Counted from the stretch's first letter, positions 16,679 through 26,456 are shown. The stretch is DNA of 64,000 bases from Actinosynnema sp. ALI-1.44 (GCF_001984155.1 NZ_MTQO01000054.1:1178001-1242000); one strand, 5' to 3'. A program made the numbers and translations. Notes: generated by a model not told the origin, from the letters alone.

Positions 16679-19330
16679 ATGCTTTCCTGGATACCGGCTG
16701 CCCTCAAACACCCCGAGCTACCCGATGTGCTGGTTGCTCACGGAATCGTGCGGACGGGCCTGACGAATGGGTGGCTCGGGGACTACCTGCGCGACCCCGG
16801 CGGCGCGCTGCTCAGGCTGCTGGATCACCTGCGGAACTGGGCGATCACCTGGGGGCCGTTTGTCGGCCCGGTGCTCGCGGTCGGCATCACGGGCTTCGTG
16901 ATCGGCCGGCGCTGGTGGGCACGGCGCTGCCACGCGAGGCTTCTCGCCAACGCCCGCCAGGTCACCGTGCTCGCCCCGCCCACCGTGGATCCCGCGGGCG
17001 GCGCGGCCTTGTGGTCCAACCTCGTCGGATTGCTGCGCCCGGCCTGGCGCCGGTGGTTCACCGGCCAGCCCCATGTGGCGTGCGAGTACGTGTTCTCCGA
17101 GGCCGGAGTCGCGATCCGGCTGTGGGTACCCGGTGTGATCCCACCCGGACTGGTCGAACGCGCCATCGAGGCCGCCTGGCCCGGCGCACACACCCGCGTC
17201 GGCACCGCCGACCCGCCCCTGCCACCTCCAGGTGAGGCGCAGCGGCGGCTGGTCGTCGGTGGCGAGCTGCGCCTCGCCCGGTCCGAGGCGCTGCCGATCC
17301 GCACCGACTTCGACGCCGACCCGATCCGTGCCCTGATCGGCGCCCCGGTCGGGCTCGGCCGCGACGAGTACGCCTGCGTGCAGATCCTGGCCCGACCGGT
17401 CACCGGCCGTCGCATCGCGAAGGCGCGCCGCTCGGCGCGGAGAGTGCACACGGGCGGCTCCACCCGCGTTGTCGGGCGCCTGCTCGACATGGTCACGCCC
17501 GGCGTGAAGAGCAGCTCCGCCCGACGCACCACGAAGGCCGGCGCCCTGCACACCGATCCGCAGACCTCGCTGGAGTACGCGGCGCAGAACCGCGCCATCG
17601 TCGCCAAGCAACGCGGCTCGCAGTACGAGACGGTCATCCGCTACGCCGTCGCCACCCTCCTGCCCACCGACGCGGTCGAGATCGAGGTCCGCCAAGCGCG
17701 GGACGTCGCCCGCGGCCGGGCACACGCACTCGCGGCGAGCTTCGCCTCCTACACCGAGCACAACCACTACACCCGCCACCGCGTCCGCCACCCAGGCCCG
17801 GTGCTGGCCGACCGTCGCCTTGGGAAAGGCGATCTGCTGTCGGTGGGCGAACTGGCCGCTCTCGCGCACTTGCCGACGGACGAGGCGATCCCTGGCGTAC
17901 AGCGCGCCGGAGCCCGTGCCATCGCGCCGCCACCGGGCATCGCCACCCCGGGACCGCAGGCCAAACCGATCGGGGTCACCGACACCGGACACGAACGCCC
18001 TGTGGCGTTGCGCGTCCCGGACGCGCGCCACCATTTGCACGTCATCGGCGCGACCGGCTCCGGCAAGTCGACGTTGCTGGGCAACATGATCCTGGCTGAT
18101 GCGGAGGCCGGGCGCGGCATCGTGCTGATCGACCCCAAGGGCGACCTCGTCACCGACGTGCTCTCGCGACTGCCGAAATCAGCCGGCGACCGCGTGGTGA
18201 TCTTCGACGCCGACTCGAAAGCCCGGCCGCCGTGCCTGAACCCGTTGGATGGCGGGGAAACCGACCTGACTGTGGACAACCTCGTCTCGGTATTCCGGCG
18301 GGTGTACTCCGCGTTCTGGGGTCCGCGCACCGACGACGTGATGCGCGCCGCCTGCCTGACCCTGCGCACCCAGGAAGGCGTCGCCACCCTCGCAGACCTG
18401 CCCAAGCTGCTGGCCGATCCCGCCTTTCGCTCACGGGTCACGGCCGGGGTCACCGACCCAGTGCTGCGCGGGTTCTGGACCTGGTACGAGGAACTCACCG
18501 ACTCATCCCGCAGCCAGGTGATCAGCCCGCTGATGAACAAGCTGCGGGCCTTCCTGCTGCGGCCCTTCGTGCGCGACGCCATCGCGGGCGGCCATTCCAC
18601 CGTGGACATGGCGGAGGTGCTTGACGGCGGGATCTGCCTGGTGCGCATCCCCAAAGGCTCGCTCGGCGAGGAAACCACCCGGCTGGTCGGGTCGCTGGTG
18701 GTCGCACGGACCTGGCAGGCCACCACCGCCCGCGCCCGCACACCGCAACGCCAACGCCGGGACGCCTCGATGGTGATCGACGAGTGTCACAATTTCCTCA
18801 ATCTGCCGTACCCGATCGAGGACATGCTGGCCGAGGCGCGGGGCTTCCGGGTCGCGATGACCCTGGCACATCAGCACCTCGGGCAGCTTCCCCGAGAGTT
18901 GCGGGAAGGCATGTCCACCAACGCCCGCAGCAAGATCTTCTTCAACGCAAGCCCGGAGGACTCGCGCGAGCTATCCCGCCACACCGCGCCCCGGCTCTCC
19001 GATCACGACCTGGCCCACCTCGGTGTGTACCACGCTGCTGTCCGGCTGGTGCTGAACGGCGAAGAGGCGCAGCCGTTCACCATGCTCACCCGCCCCCTCC
19101 CACGCGCGATCCCCGGCCGCGCACGGGAAATCCGCGGCATTGCCCGACGTGCCTTGCGTCACCGCGCTCCCGGCAGCGGCGGTCTCGCGTCCGGTCCGCA
19201 GGCCCCGACCCGGCCTCCGCAGCACCCCTCCGCCTCGGCGTCGGCGCAGCCACACCCGGCCAACGGCGACCACCGAGGCACGCCCGGCGTCCGGGCACGG
19301 AGCGCAGACCCCCGCCGCCAGCACCCCTGA
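16679..19330 (+). CDS. VirD4/TraD-type coupling protein
   Basis: An 883-aa ATPase expected to bring the relaxosome to the secretion channel at the membrane. The ATG at 16679 follows GGAAGGACC, better than the in-frame ATG at 16664. A membrane helix lies at ~60-80 (TWGPFVGPVLAVGITGFVIG). Walker A is GATGSGKS (about 457-464), followed by GIVLIDPKGDLV. Walker B is ASMVIDECHNFL (about 700) with the TraM-recognition/TraG C-terminal domain (MTLAHQHLGQLPRELREGM, ARSKIFFNASPEDSREL). The C-terminal ~60 residues are proline-rich and disordered. The core is intact. Confidence 0.9.
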   Translation: MLSWIPAALKHPELPDVLVAHGIVRTGLTNGWLGDYLRDPGGALLRLLDHLRNWAITWGPFVGPVLAVGITGFVIGRRWWARRCHARLLANARQVTVLAPPTVDPAGGAALWSNLVGLLRPAWRRWFTGQPHVACEYVFSEAGVAIRLWVPGVIPPGLVERAIEAAWPGAHTRVGTADPPLPPPGEAQRRLVVGGELRLARSEALPIRTDFDADPIRALIGAPVGLGRDEYACVQILARPVTGRRIAKARRSARRVHTGGSTRVVGRLLDMVTPGVKSSSARRTTKAGALHTDPQTSLEYAAQNRAIVAKQRGSQYETVIRYAVATLLPTDAVEIEVRQARDVARGRAHALAASFASYTEHNHYTRHRVRHPGPVLADRRLGKGDLLSVGELAALAHLPTDEAIPGVQRAGARAIAPPPGIATPGPQAKPIGVTDTGHERPVALRVPDARHHLHVIGATGSGKSTLLGNMILADAEAGRGIVLIDPKGDLVTDVLSRLPKSAGDRVVIFDADSKARPPCLNPLDGGETDLTVDNLVSVFRRVYSAFWGPRTDDVMRAACLTLRTQEGVATLADLPKLLADPAFRSRVTAGVTDPVLRGFWTWYEELTDSSRSQVISPLMNKLRAFLLRPFVRDAIAGGHSTVDMAEVLDGGICLVRIPKGSLGEETTRLVGSLVVARTWQATTARARTPQRQRRDASMVIDECHNFLNLPYPIEDMLAEARGFRVAMTLAHQHLGQLPRELREGMSTNARSKIFFNASPEDSRELSRHTAPRLSDHDLAHLGVYHAAVRLVLNGEEAQPFTMLTRPLPRAIPGRAREIRGIARRALRHRAPGSGGLASGPQAPTRPPQHPSASASAQPHPANGDHRGTPGVRARSADPRRQHP

Positions 19331-19448
19331 ACCGCCACGGCCGCACCGCGGAACGGACAAGAACCCCTTCCGCAAGCACTGGCGAAGTGTAGGTATGTCA
19401 AGTCTGCGGTATTCCTGAGGCGAAGACGAGGACGGCGATGGAGTCAGC

Positions 19449-20030
19449 TCAGGACAGTCCAGTTTGGTTCCAACTGCGCACCGGCAACCGACCGGACATC
19501 TGCAACACGAGCATGGTGGACAGTCCAGCGGCAACGAGTCCCAAGATCCACAGAACCGCAAGACCGACGCGAGGAAAGCCTGCCACGCCATCCTGAGCAA
19601 ATACATACCCAGTCGTCCAGGCGAGCGCCAGCACACTCGCACCGACAAAGGTCAGGAGCAACGGTAATGTCGATCCCAGAAAGTGCGGACGCCGTCTTTG
19701 TCGCTCGCCCAACCAGTGCTCCCACCGCAGTCCTCCCGGCACTCGACCACTCAGATCTTCCTTGATGTACTTTGCCACCCGCAAGGTGCCGAAATGATGA
19801 GCTACGAGACGCCCGCACAGTAGGTATGAACTGAACGGAACTATGAGCAAAAGAGCCGTCATGCCAGCCCGCGAGATGGCGAACCCGAATACGGCAGCGG
19901 CAAGGGTCAGTTGGAGTGAGAGCATGTGTTGTTGCGATTTGACTCGTTCTTGAATCTCGTCGCGGAGTGCTGAGAACTCGGCCAGAGGGCCCTCGTGCCC
20001 TTTAGTGCCCATCTCGGGAAGTGTTGACAT
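19449..20030 (-). CDS. Four-helix integral membrane protein, unknown function
   Basis: About 193 aa from the ATG at 20030; the frame is open further upstream. Four hydrophobic helices are visible: LSLQLTLAAAVFGFAIS, MTALLLIVPFSSYLLCGRLV, LPLLLTFVGASVLALAW and VGLAVLWILGLVAAGLSTMLVL. A charged amphipathic helix (FSALRDEIQERVKSQQH) comes before the first. It runs against the transfer genes and the base composition is slightly less GC-rich, so it may be independent cargo. Surface exclusion or an effector role is conceivable, but nothing in the sequence shows either. Confidence 0.65.
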   Translation of the reverse strand: MSTLPEMGTKGHEGPLAEFSALRDEIQERVKSQQHMLSLQLTLAAAVFGFAISRAGMTALLLIVPFSSYLLCGRLVAHHFGTLRVAKYIKEDLSGRVPGGLRWEHWLGERQRRRPHFLGSTLPLLLTFVGASVLALAWTTGYVFAQDGVAGFPRVGLAVLWILGLVAAGLSTMLVLQMSGRLPVRSWNQTGLS

Positions 20031-20106
20031 GACAGCAAGGATACGGGCCCGACACGTCCTCTCCCTCCAACCAATTCGAGTGTGCACTATTTCGGTGTTT
20101 CCAAGA

Positions 20107-20370
20107 TTATCTATCTGGCGGTCGGTTGGTTCGGGTGGCGGCGGTCAGGTCGGCAGCGAGGTAGTCAGTCCAGCTGGCTTGGGCGAACTTGGCCCAAGCG
20201 TGAGCTGTTCCGGGGTGGATGCCGAACAGGTCGGCGATCACGATCGGCGGCAACTCGCCGACGGCCTCGATCATCGCGGTGTTGCGGGCGATGTGCCCGA
20301 CGACAACGACCAGGTCCACAGTGGATTCACCCAACTTAGCGACAACTCGCCCTGTCCGCTTGACCAGCAA
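20107..20370 (-). pseudogene. C-terminal remnant of a recombinase-type protein
   Basis: 87 codons resembling the C-terminal end of large actinobacterial tyrosine recombinases of the TnpB type: GELPPIVIADLFGIHPGTAHAWAKFAQASWTDYLAA, a helix-turn-helix-like tail (leucine/proline, VIADL-x-GI, then W at both ends). The catalytic domain is missing, so only a fragment survives. The assignment rests on this motif alone. Confidence 0.4.
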
Positions 20371-20446
20371 AGATGGCAGTCACAGCGATCTGCCGAATGC
20401 TGCATCCAATGCAATTACGCCTATTTACAATTCCGGAGGCTCCCGC

Positions 20447-21514
20447 ATGATCACCAATCCGACGAAGCAACGCACCCTGCGCGGGCACAAGGCAACCCGC
20501 CCGACCCCGCGCGCAGCGAACAACGCCGACCACCAGGCGGTACTGGCGGGCCGATTGACCCCACGCGACCGGTGGCTCATCCGGATGCTGCACGAACACC
20601 GCGTCCTCACCGCCAACCAGATCACCGCACTCGCATTCCCCTCCTTCCGGTCGGGCCGGATGCGACTGCGGGAGCTGTTCCAGTGGGGCGTGGTCGACCG
20701 GTTCCAGCCGTTCATCACCTCCGGCACCGCGCCGATGCACTACGTCCTCGCGCCCGCCGGGGCCGCGGTGCTGGCTGCCGAGGACGGCCTGGACGTCAAA
20801 GACCTCGGTTACCGACACGACCGCGCCTTCGGCATCGCCCACTCGTTACGGCTCGCGCACACCGTCGGCGTGAACGAATGGTTCACCGCCCTAATCGACC
20901 ACGCCCGCCACACCGACACAGACGAACAGTCAGCGTTGACCGCGTGGTGGTCGGAAGCCCGCTGCGCTCGCCACTTCGGTGACCTGATCAAACCCGACGC
21001 CTACGGCCGCTGGACCACCAGCGGCGGGGAGATCGAGTTCTTCCTCGAATACGACTTCGGCACCGAGGTCCTGGCCAAGCTCGCCGGGAAACTGGCCGGC
21101 TACGCCGCACTCGCCGAGGCCACCGGGATCACGACTCCGCTACTCGTGTGGCTGCCAACCTCGCGGCGCGAGGCCATCGCCCGCCGGCTGCTGCACCGGG
21201 CCTGGCGCGAGCTCGACAACCCGCGCTCGGTTCCGGTCGCCACCGCCGCGGCCGAGCTGCTCGATCCCGAGACCGCGCACCCGAGTCCCGCCGACGAGGT
21301 CTGGCTGGCCCTGGACACCGCTGGAGGCGGCGTGAGCGCACGGCGGGAGCTGCACCGGTTGCTCGACGCCTGGCCGCACGTCTCGCCGCCCAGCACCGAC
21401 GCGGGCAGCGAATCGGCGGTCGGGGCAGACCCGGCGCTGCCGCTGACGGCTCCCGCGCCCCCGCCCATGCCGCCGAGGCCGATCTCACGCGGGCCGAGCA
21501 CTGGCAGGCGGTGA
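20447..21514 (+). CDS. Replication-relaxation family protein
   Basis: A 355-aa protein of the replication-relaxation family common on actinobacterial plasmids and conjugative elements. The N-terminal winged helix is LTPRDRWLIRMLHEHRVLTANQITALAF, then RLRELFQWGVVDRF (about 35-85). The catalytic-like region has HDRAFGIAHSLRLAHTVGVNEWF, DLIKPDAYGRW and IEFFLEYDFGTEVLAKLAGKLAGYA (about 110-225). The start is the ATG at 20447 after CCGGAGGCTCCCGC. The proline-rich last ~50 residues look disordered. It is 7 bases from the wall hydrolase gene, so they are cotranscribed. No classical relaxase is visible in this element, so this protein may be the initiator (inference). Confidence 0.82.
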   Translation: MITNPTKQRTLRGHKATRPTPRAANNADHQAVLAGRLTPRDRWLIRMLHEHRVLTANQITALAFPSFRSGRMRLRELFQWGVVDRFQPFITSGTAPMHYVLAPAGAAVLAAEDGLDVKDLGYRHDRAFGIAHSLRLAHTVGVNEWFTALIDHARHTDTDEQSALTAWWSEARCARHFGDLIKPDAYGRWTTSGGEIEFFLEYDFGTEVLAKLAGKLAGYAALAEATGITTPLLVWLPTSRREAIARRLLHRAWRELDNPRSVPVATAAAELLDPETAHPSPADEVWLALDTAGGGVSARRELHRLLDAWPHVSPPSTDAGSESAVGADPALPLTAPAPPPMPPRPISRGPSTGRR

Positions 21515-21521
21515 ACCTTCA

Positions 21522-22502
21522 ATGATTCTGAAAGTCGGTGCCATCGTGCTTGCCGCCATCCTGCTCATCCCGACGTTGATCGGCGGCGGAGTATCCGGCG
21601 CGATCTCAGCCATATTCGGAAGCAGCAGCAACCTGGACTGCGCCCTCACCACCGACACGTCCATCGCCGGCTATAGGAAAGAACAACTCGCCAATGCCAC
21701 CACGATCGTCGCTGTCGGCAGGCACATGAACGTGCCCGAGCACGGGTTGGTAGTGGCTCTCGCCGCCGCGATGCAAGAGTCCACACTGAACAACCTCGAT
21801 CACGGAGACCGGGACAGTCTCGGGCTTTTCCAGCAACGCCCTAGTCAAGGTTGGGGCACTCCCGCGCAGATCATGAACCCCACCTACGCCGCCACCAAGT
21901 TCTACCAACACCTGCTCGCCGTACCAGGCTGGCAGAGCATGACCGTCAACGACGCCGCACAAGCGGTCCAGCGCTCCGGAACCCCCAACGCCTACGCCAA
22001 ACACGAGAACGCAGCACGCGCCATCCTCGCCGCGGTCCACGGCGCGCACTGCACCCCCAGCGAGACCACAGTCGTGGGTACCGGCGACTGCAATGCGATC
22101 CAAGCCCCGAACCGCGCGGCGTTCACCGCGATCAACTATGCCTGTGGGCAACGAGGATTGCCCTACGTGTGGGGCGGAGACGGACCCCAGGAAGGCGGCT
22201 TCGACTGCTCCGGCCTCACCAATGCCGCCTACAATGCAGCCGGAATCACCCTGCCCCGCACCGCCCACACCCAATTCCACGCCGGACCACGCGTACCCAC
22301 CGGACAACCATTGCTGCCCGGCGACCTTGTCTTCTACGGCAACCCCACTACCAAGATCCGCCATGTGGGGCTCTACATCGGAGGCGGGCTGATGATCGAC
22401 GCACCGGACCGAGGTCAGGTAGTGAAAATCGAGCCATACCGGTACAAGGGAGATGACTATGCGGGCGCTACACGTCCCGCCGGTTCTTTTGCGGCGGCGT
22501 AA
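21522..22502 (+). CDS. Lytic transglycosylase-like / NlpC-P60 cell-wall hydrolase
   Basis: A 326-aa exported wall hydrolase, probably opening peptidoglycan for the transfer channel. An N-terminal membrane anchor (VGAIVLAAILLIPTLIGGGVSG) is followed by a lysozyme-like/transglycosylase-like region (~65-180: MQESTLNNLDHGDRDSLGLFQQRPSQGWG, with the catalytic-type Glu in MQEST). An NlpC/P60 peptidase domain follows (~200-326) with catalytic Cys in FDCSGL and His in IRHVGLYIGGG. It is the VirB1-like last gene of the transfer operon. Its 3' end overlaps the convergent gene by about 35 bases. Confidence 0.88.
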   Translation: MILKVGAIVLAAILLIPTLIGGGVSGAISAIFGSSSNLDCALTTDTSIAGYRKEQLANATTIVAVGRHMNVPEHGLVVALAAAMQESTLNNLDHGDRDSLGLFQQRPSQGWGTPAQIMNPTYAATKFYQHLLAVPGWQSMTVNDAAQAVQRSGTPNAYAKHENAARAILAAVHGAHCTPSETTVVGTGDCNAIQAPNRAAFTAINYACGQRGLPYVWGGDGPQEGGFDCSGLTNAAYNAAGITLPRTAHTQFHAGPRVPTGQPLLPGDLVFYGNPTTKIRHVGLYIGGGLMIDAPDRGQVVKIEPYRYKGDDYAGATRPAGSFAAA

Positions 22503-22908
22503 CGGAGTCCACGTCGCCAACACCAGAACCGATCATAGCGGAGAACGGTCGGCCGTCGCTGCCGATGAGCAGGATGCGCTGGGTGAACAACGGGGGCGTG
22601 GTGGCGTCGAGTGCAACAATGTTGTGGTAGCTGGCCAGTTCGAAGAGCGCGTGGGTCACCTCGCGGATGGTGGTGCGATCCGGGTCGGACTCGACCGACA
22701 GGCCCTCGACCCGGATCTCCAGCACGCGTTGCTGCGGCAGCACCGTAATCACGGTGCGCACGTGCGCCGGAACACCTCCGTCGTCGCGCAACTCTGCGAT
22801 GTCTTCGGCCAGCCTGACGGCCGCAGCCTCCAGGGTGTAGCCAAGGCCGACTCCGGCACGTGCGCCCCACAACACAAGACAATTCACGGTGGACTCAATT
22901 GGCACCAT
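22468..22908 (-). CDS. Hypothetical protein
   Basis: A 146-aa protein with regular codon use but no recognised domain. A helical part (LEAAAVRLAEDIAELRDDGG) is followed by strands (VRTVITVLPQQRVLEIRVEGL), another helix (IREVTHALFELASYHNIVALD) and a strand-rich end (QRILLIGSDGRPFSAMIG). The C-terminus overlaps the wall hydrolase gene tail to tail. It is downstream of the cargo genes to its right, on the same strand. Confidence 0.6.
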   Translation of the reverse strand: MVPIESTVNCLVLWGARAGVGLGYTLEAAAVRLAEDIAELRDDGGVPAHVRTVITVLPQQRVLEIRVEGLSVESDPDRTTIREVTHALFELASYHNIVALDATTPPLFTQRILLIGSDGRPFSAMIGSGVGDVDSVTPPQKNRRDV

Positions 22909-22967
22909 GGGGAGATTCCTTCAGTCGCATGGGCATGATCGGAAGGTGATTTCCTGCGATTTGGGTT

Positions 22968-24104
22968 TCATCGTCGAAGGACGTTGACGCGCTCGCCGCC
23001 GAGCAGCGGCTTGTCTTCGGGACCGGCGAGGTGCGGGTCGATCCGGATCGGGCGGTGGTCGTTTCGGCTGGGGTAGTACTGGTTGCGCCAGTGTCCGCGC
23101 ACGATCCACCGGTGCCGGTACTCGCGTGTGCCCTTGCCGAAGTCGTCGTCGGGGCGGTCGGAGGGCTCGGTGCGGGCACGTCGCAGGTCGATGTAGCACA
23201 CGGTGGGATCGAGAGCCGGGTCGAGGCGTTCGATCCGACGTCGGGCGGCGCGCGGCGCGGTCATCGGTTCCGAACGCACCAAGGTCTGCCCCATCAGCAG
23301 CCAAGTGGCGAGGATGGTGCGCTGCAAGGCGATCCTGGCGTCGGTGTCGGCGGAGGACTCGGCTTCGGAGACGCCGTCCGGCCAACCCTCCATCTCGGTG
23401 AACTCCATCGGTGTGAGCGCGCACCACTCGTACCCGTGTGGCGGGACGAACGACGGCGGCACCGGGGCGCGTTCGAGGTTCGACAGGAACGTGGCGAGAA
23501 CATGGTCGGCGACCTGGTTGGCGGTCTCCTCGCTGTCCGAGGGTTTGTTCTCTGGCGTCGGTTCGGGCAAGTCGCGTGTCGCGGCCATTCTCGCTCGCTT
23601 CAGCACTTCGTCACGAGGTGCCTGCGCGAGTGTGCGTCCAATGCGGATGATGCCTTGCTGCGAGGGAGAAGTGGTCGCCCAGGTGTGCACCCACAGGCCG
23701 CCCCGCCCCGGTCCCCACGAGACGACCGAGACCGCGTTGTGGCGTGCGGCGGCCGTTCCTTCCACGGGTGGGTGCTCGTAGACCATGATCCCGATTTGCG
23801 CGGGCAGGTCCTCGGGGTGCAGCCGGTAGTCGGTCAGCGTGTCGGCGGCGTGTCGGGCGAGGTCGGTCAATGTCGGCGGAGACGTAGAACAACTCCGCCG
23901 CCGGAAGCTGGACCGCCAGCGTCCCGGCGATGGTGGCTCCCACGTCGTCGGCACGGTCGAACACCCGTGATTCGGTGGCACCGTCAGGACTCGGTCCCAG
24001 GAAGAAGCGAACCAATTGCTCGCTCCGTCGGTTCCGGGATCACGTGCCCAATTGGTCATGCGTGCGCGGATCTCGGGTACGTCTCGCGCTGTCGCGGCGA
24101 TCAT
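22968..24104 (-). CDS. Cargo protein of unknown function, with two compensating frameshifts
   Basis: A 378-codon frame, function not recognised. Coding character is good except between about 24012 and 23882, where the sensible reading (VRFFLGPSPDG...ESRVFDRADDVGATIAGTLAVQLPAAELFYVSAD) lies in another frame; translation then returns to the first frame at LARHAADTLTDYRL. Two opposite single-base changes explain this. The protein has a helical, mixed N-terminal half and a basic C-terminus (YRHRWIVRGHWRNQYYPSRNDHRPI), which looks nucleic-acid binding. It lies downstream of the RAMA-type gene on the same strand. Confidence 0.55.
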   Translation of the reverse strand: MIAATARDVPEIRARMTNWARDPGTDGASNWFASSWDRVLTVPPNHGCSTVPTTWEPPSPGRWRSSFRRRSCSTSPPTLTDLARHAADTLTDYRLHPEDLPAQIGIMVYEHPPVEGTAAARHNAVSVVSWGPGRGGLWVHTWATTSPSQQGIIRIGRTLAQAPRDEVLKRARMAATRDLPEPTPENKPSDSEETANQVADHVLATFLSNLERAPVPPSFVPPHGYEWCALTPMEFTEMEGWPDGVSEAESSADTDARIALQRTILATWLLMGQTLVRSEPMTAPRAARRRIERLDPALDPTVCYIDLRRARTEPSDRPDDDFGKGTREYRHRWIVRGHWRNQYYPSRNDHRPIRIDPHLAGPEDKPLLGGERVNVLRR

Positions 24105-24329
24105 GAAACCTTCCTTGATCGGGCGCTGGAACCACCGTCAAAGTTCCAAAGGTTTGTTCCGCGGGCTTCTTGTTCCTTCTCAGCGCCGACGAGTCGAGGA
24201 TTTGCGAGAGGTCGGAGAGGCCGCGTCCTAACGGTTTCCGCCTAGCCGGATCCGTTGCGCGGCAGTAGTTACCCGCTACAACGGACCCGGCTTGTGGAAC
24301 CCCATGCGTCAGGCACGGAAGTGGTGGGA

Positions 24330-25215
24330 CTACTTCCCTTGGCGAGCGCGGATCTCCGTTCGCAGGTCGCCCAATGTGCGTCCGTCGGAGGCCCGCCGAA
24401 ACGCGTTCCAGCCGTTCTGGTGGTTGCCACCCAGCGCGGTGGTGGCACCGCATGGGTTGGCGTACACCCGCCCGTCGGCGAGGATGAGGGTGCCGTCGAC
24501 CCTGATGCGGGCGGTGTGCCGGACACCGAGGTTGCGGCGGTTCCAGACCAGCTCCTCGCCCGCCGTGACCAGTCCGGCGTCCAGTAGCTCGGCGATGCCT
24601 CCGCGCGCCCACTTGATCAGCGGCGGTGACGTCGACGGCGGCGGGGTCTCCGACCAGATGGCGGCCTCGGTGGTTTCGCAGTGCAGGCCCATCACGGCGG
24701 CTGCCGTCGGCGCGACAAGACTCGGCCAGCCGTTGTCGACCCCGCGCCACTGGCCAACCAGTTGCCAACGTCCCCGGTGCGCCAACAGCATCTCGACATC
24801 GGTGGCATGGTCGCGGGGCAACGGGTACGTTGGGATCGGCCGGGTGGGTCAGGCGCACCACGAGATCGCCGTCGTACAGGCTGCCGGCCGGGGGCTGTCT
24901 GGCTACCCAGTTGCCCGCGAACAACGCCACCTCGCCCACGCGGTCGGGGTCGGCGTCGCTAATGATGTCGACCGCCGTCACGAGCATCGCCCACACATCG
25001 TCAGCGCATCGCATCGGCGGCGGGTTGAACGCCGGGGCGAGGATCATCGTGTCCGGCGGCAATCCTTCCCACGAACGCATTGCGGCCTCGTCGTGTGGCT
25101 GTGACGCCCAGGCGGTCGCGGTGGTGTCATCGGGCGGGGGTACCGGTCGCGGCGCGTCCACGGCCGCGTTGGGGGCCAGTTCGGGCGGTTCGTGAATGTC
25201 GCGGTCGGTCGTCAT
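24330..25215 (-). CDS. RAMA-domain cargo protein (copy 1), frameshifted
   Basis: The ATG at 25215 begins a frame that is convincing to HPADPNVP (near 24823) and then continues in the -1-related frame ending at 24330. A one-base indel in the short run near 24823 would join them into ~295 aa. The C-terminal ~75 residues have the RAMA pattern (restriction enzyme adenine methylase-associated domain): IAELLDAGLVTAGEELVWN, ARIRVDGTLILADGRVY, then HQNGWNAFRRASDGRTLGDLR. RAMA domains are thought to sense modified DNA. The N-terminal half (AMLVTAVDIISDADPDRVGEVALFAGNW) resembles the protein at 36767-37509, of which this is a paralogue. Confidence 0.6.
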
Positions 25216-25534
25216 TGTCTATGCGTCCCTTCGGTTTCCGGGTGTGGTTGGCCGGGTGGCCGACGTATATGGACGCTTCGTGATCCCGTGGTTGTCAACG
25301 GGCATGTGTGCCGTGGGCGCGAAGTGGACCCGTGTGGCGCAACGATTACCCTGTCCGCACTACTATCCACACGAGACAGATGTCTAGTTTGTCGAACCCG
25401 CTTGACTTCATGTGCCGAAGGAAGCGTCCATAGTCGTGTAGCCCGAACACACCGGCAGCGCACCGGGGGCCACACCCGCTCCGGCCGGGGCATGACCACC
25501 CATCACTGATCACGAACGTGAATCGAGGGATGTC
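25216..25534. promoter_or_regulatory. Divergent intergenic region
   Basis: 319 bases between the leftward RAMA-type gene and the rightward winged-helix gene. It must hold both promoters. A TTGACTT block at about 25402 could be a -35 element for the rightward gene, but no well-spaced -10 is convincing. No gene is supported. Confidence 0.45.
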
Positions 25535-26431
25535 ATGTCCAGCAAGACCCGCACCCGTAAAACCCGCACCACCGCCAGCGCGACCGCAACTGCCCCGACG
25601 TTGCGGCCGGTTCCCGAGCAGACCGTCGCCGCGAAGGTCCGCACGGATACCGAAGACAAGCTGTGGGAGGCGTTGTACGCCAACCCGAACAGCACCGCCG
25701 CTGACCTATCCGTGGCGGCGAAGATAGGGAAGTCGACCGCACAGAAGATCCTCGTCAAGTGGGCGAACGACGGCAGCGTCACGCGCACCGCCGGAATCGC
25801 CCAGGGTGGTCGGCGCGCCGCCGACCTGTGGGCGATCACCGAAGTCGACACTGCCCAGACCGACCCGGCTCCGGTGGACACCGCTGCGGCGGCAGAGGAC
25901 GCCGACACGACGGACGCTGAACCGGAGGTTCCCGCCGTCGTTCCGGTCGTCACGGACGCGCCTGCCACCGACGACGTCACGGACGGCGCGGGTGACCCCG
26001 TCGAGCCGACAGACACCACACCGACCGACACCGCAGCCGAGGACGCGCAGGACCCGGTCGAGTCCGAAACGACCGGCCTCGTGACGGCGGATCCTGTCGT
26101 TGCAGAGGTGAGCGAGCCCGCCATCGACGGCGCGGCGACCGACGTCGACAAGGCGACGGAGGATGGTGCGGACGTGACGAGCGAGAGGAAAGCACGGTTG
26201 GCACCCGGTGGATTGCGCGGGATGGTGGAGGACTACCTACGCGACCACCCCGGCCAGGAGTTCGGTCCCACCGCGATCGCGAACGCGTTGGGCGGGAAGT
26301 CGTCGGGCGCGGTGAGCAACGCGCTGGACAAGCTGGTCGAGGTCGGCGTGGCGGCGAAGACGCAGGACAAGCCGAGGCGTTTCGCGCTTGCCCTGTCCGA
26401 GCAGGAGGCTGCCCCCGCGCCGACGAAGTAG
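25535..26431 (+). CDS. Two-winged-helix DNA-binding protein with an acidic linker
   Basis: A 298-aa protein. Residues ~38-110 form one winged helix (LWEALYANPNSTAADLSVAAKIGKSTAQKILVKWANDGSVTR). A long acidic, Asp/Thr/Pro-rich linker follows (~115-220). The C-terminal ~60 residues are a second winged helix (LRGMVEDYLRDHPGQEFGPTAIANALGGKSSGAVSNALDKLVEVG). The last module is nearly repeated at the N-terminus of the MoxR-type ATPase at 40198-41392 (shared LGGKSSGA). It is probably a regulator or accessory DNA-binding protein of the cargo module. It is the only rightward gene here and ends at a hairpin shared with its convergent neighbour. Confidence 0.75.
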   Translation: MSSKTRTRKTRTTASATATAPTLRPVPEQTVAAKVRTDTEDKLWEALYANPNSTAADLSVAAKIGKSTAQKILVKWANDGSVTRTAGIAQGGRRAADLWAITEVDTAQTDPAPVDTAAAAEDADTTDAEPEVPAVVPVVTDAPATDDVTDGAGDPVEPTDTTPTDTAAEDAQDPVESETTGLVTADPVVAEVSEPAIDGAATDVDKATEDGADVTSERKARLAPGGLRGMVEDYLRDHPGQEFGPTAIANALGGKSSGAVSNALDKLVEVGVAAKTQDKPRRFALALSEQEAAPAPTK

Positions 26432-26456
26432 CACCCCCGACGATATGGCGGATGTA

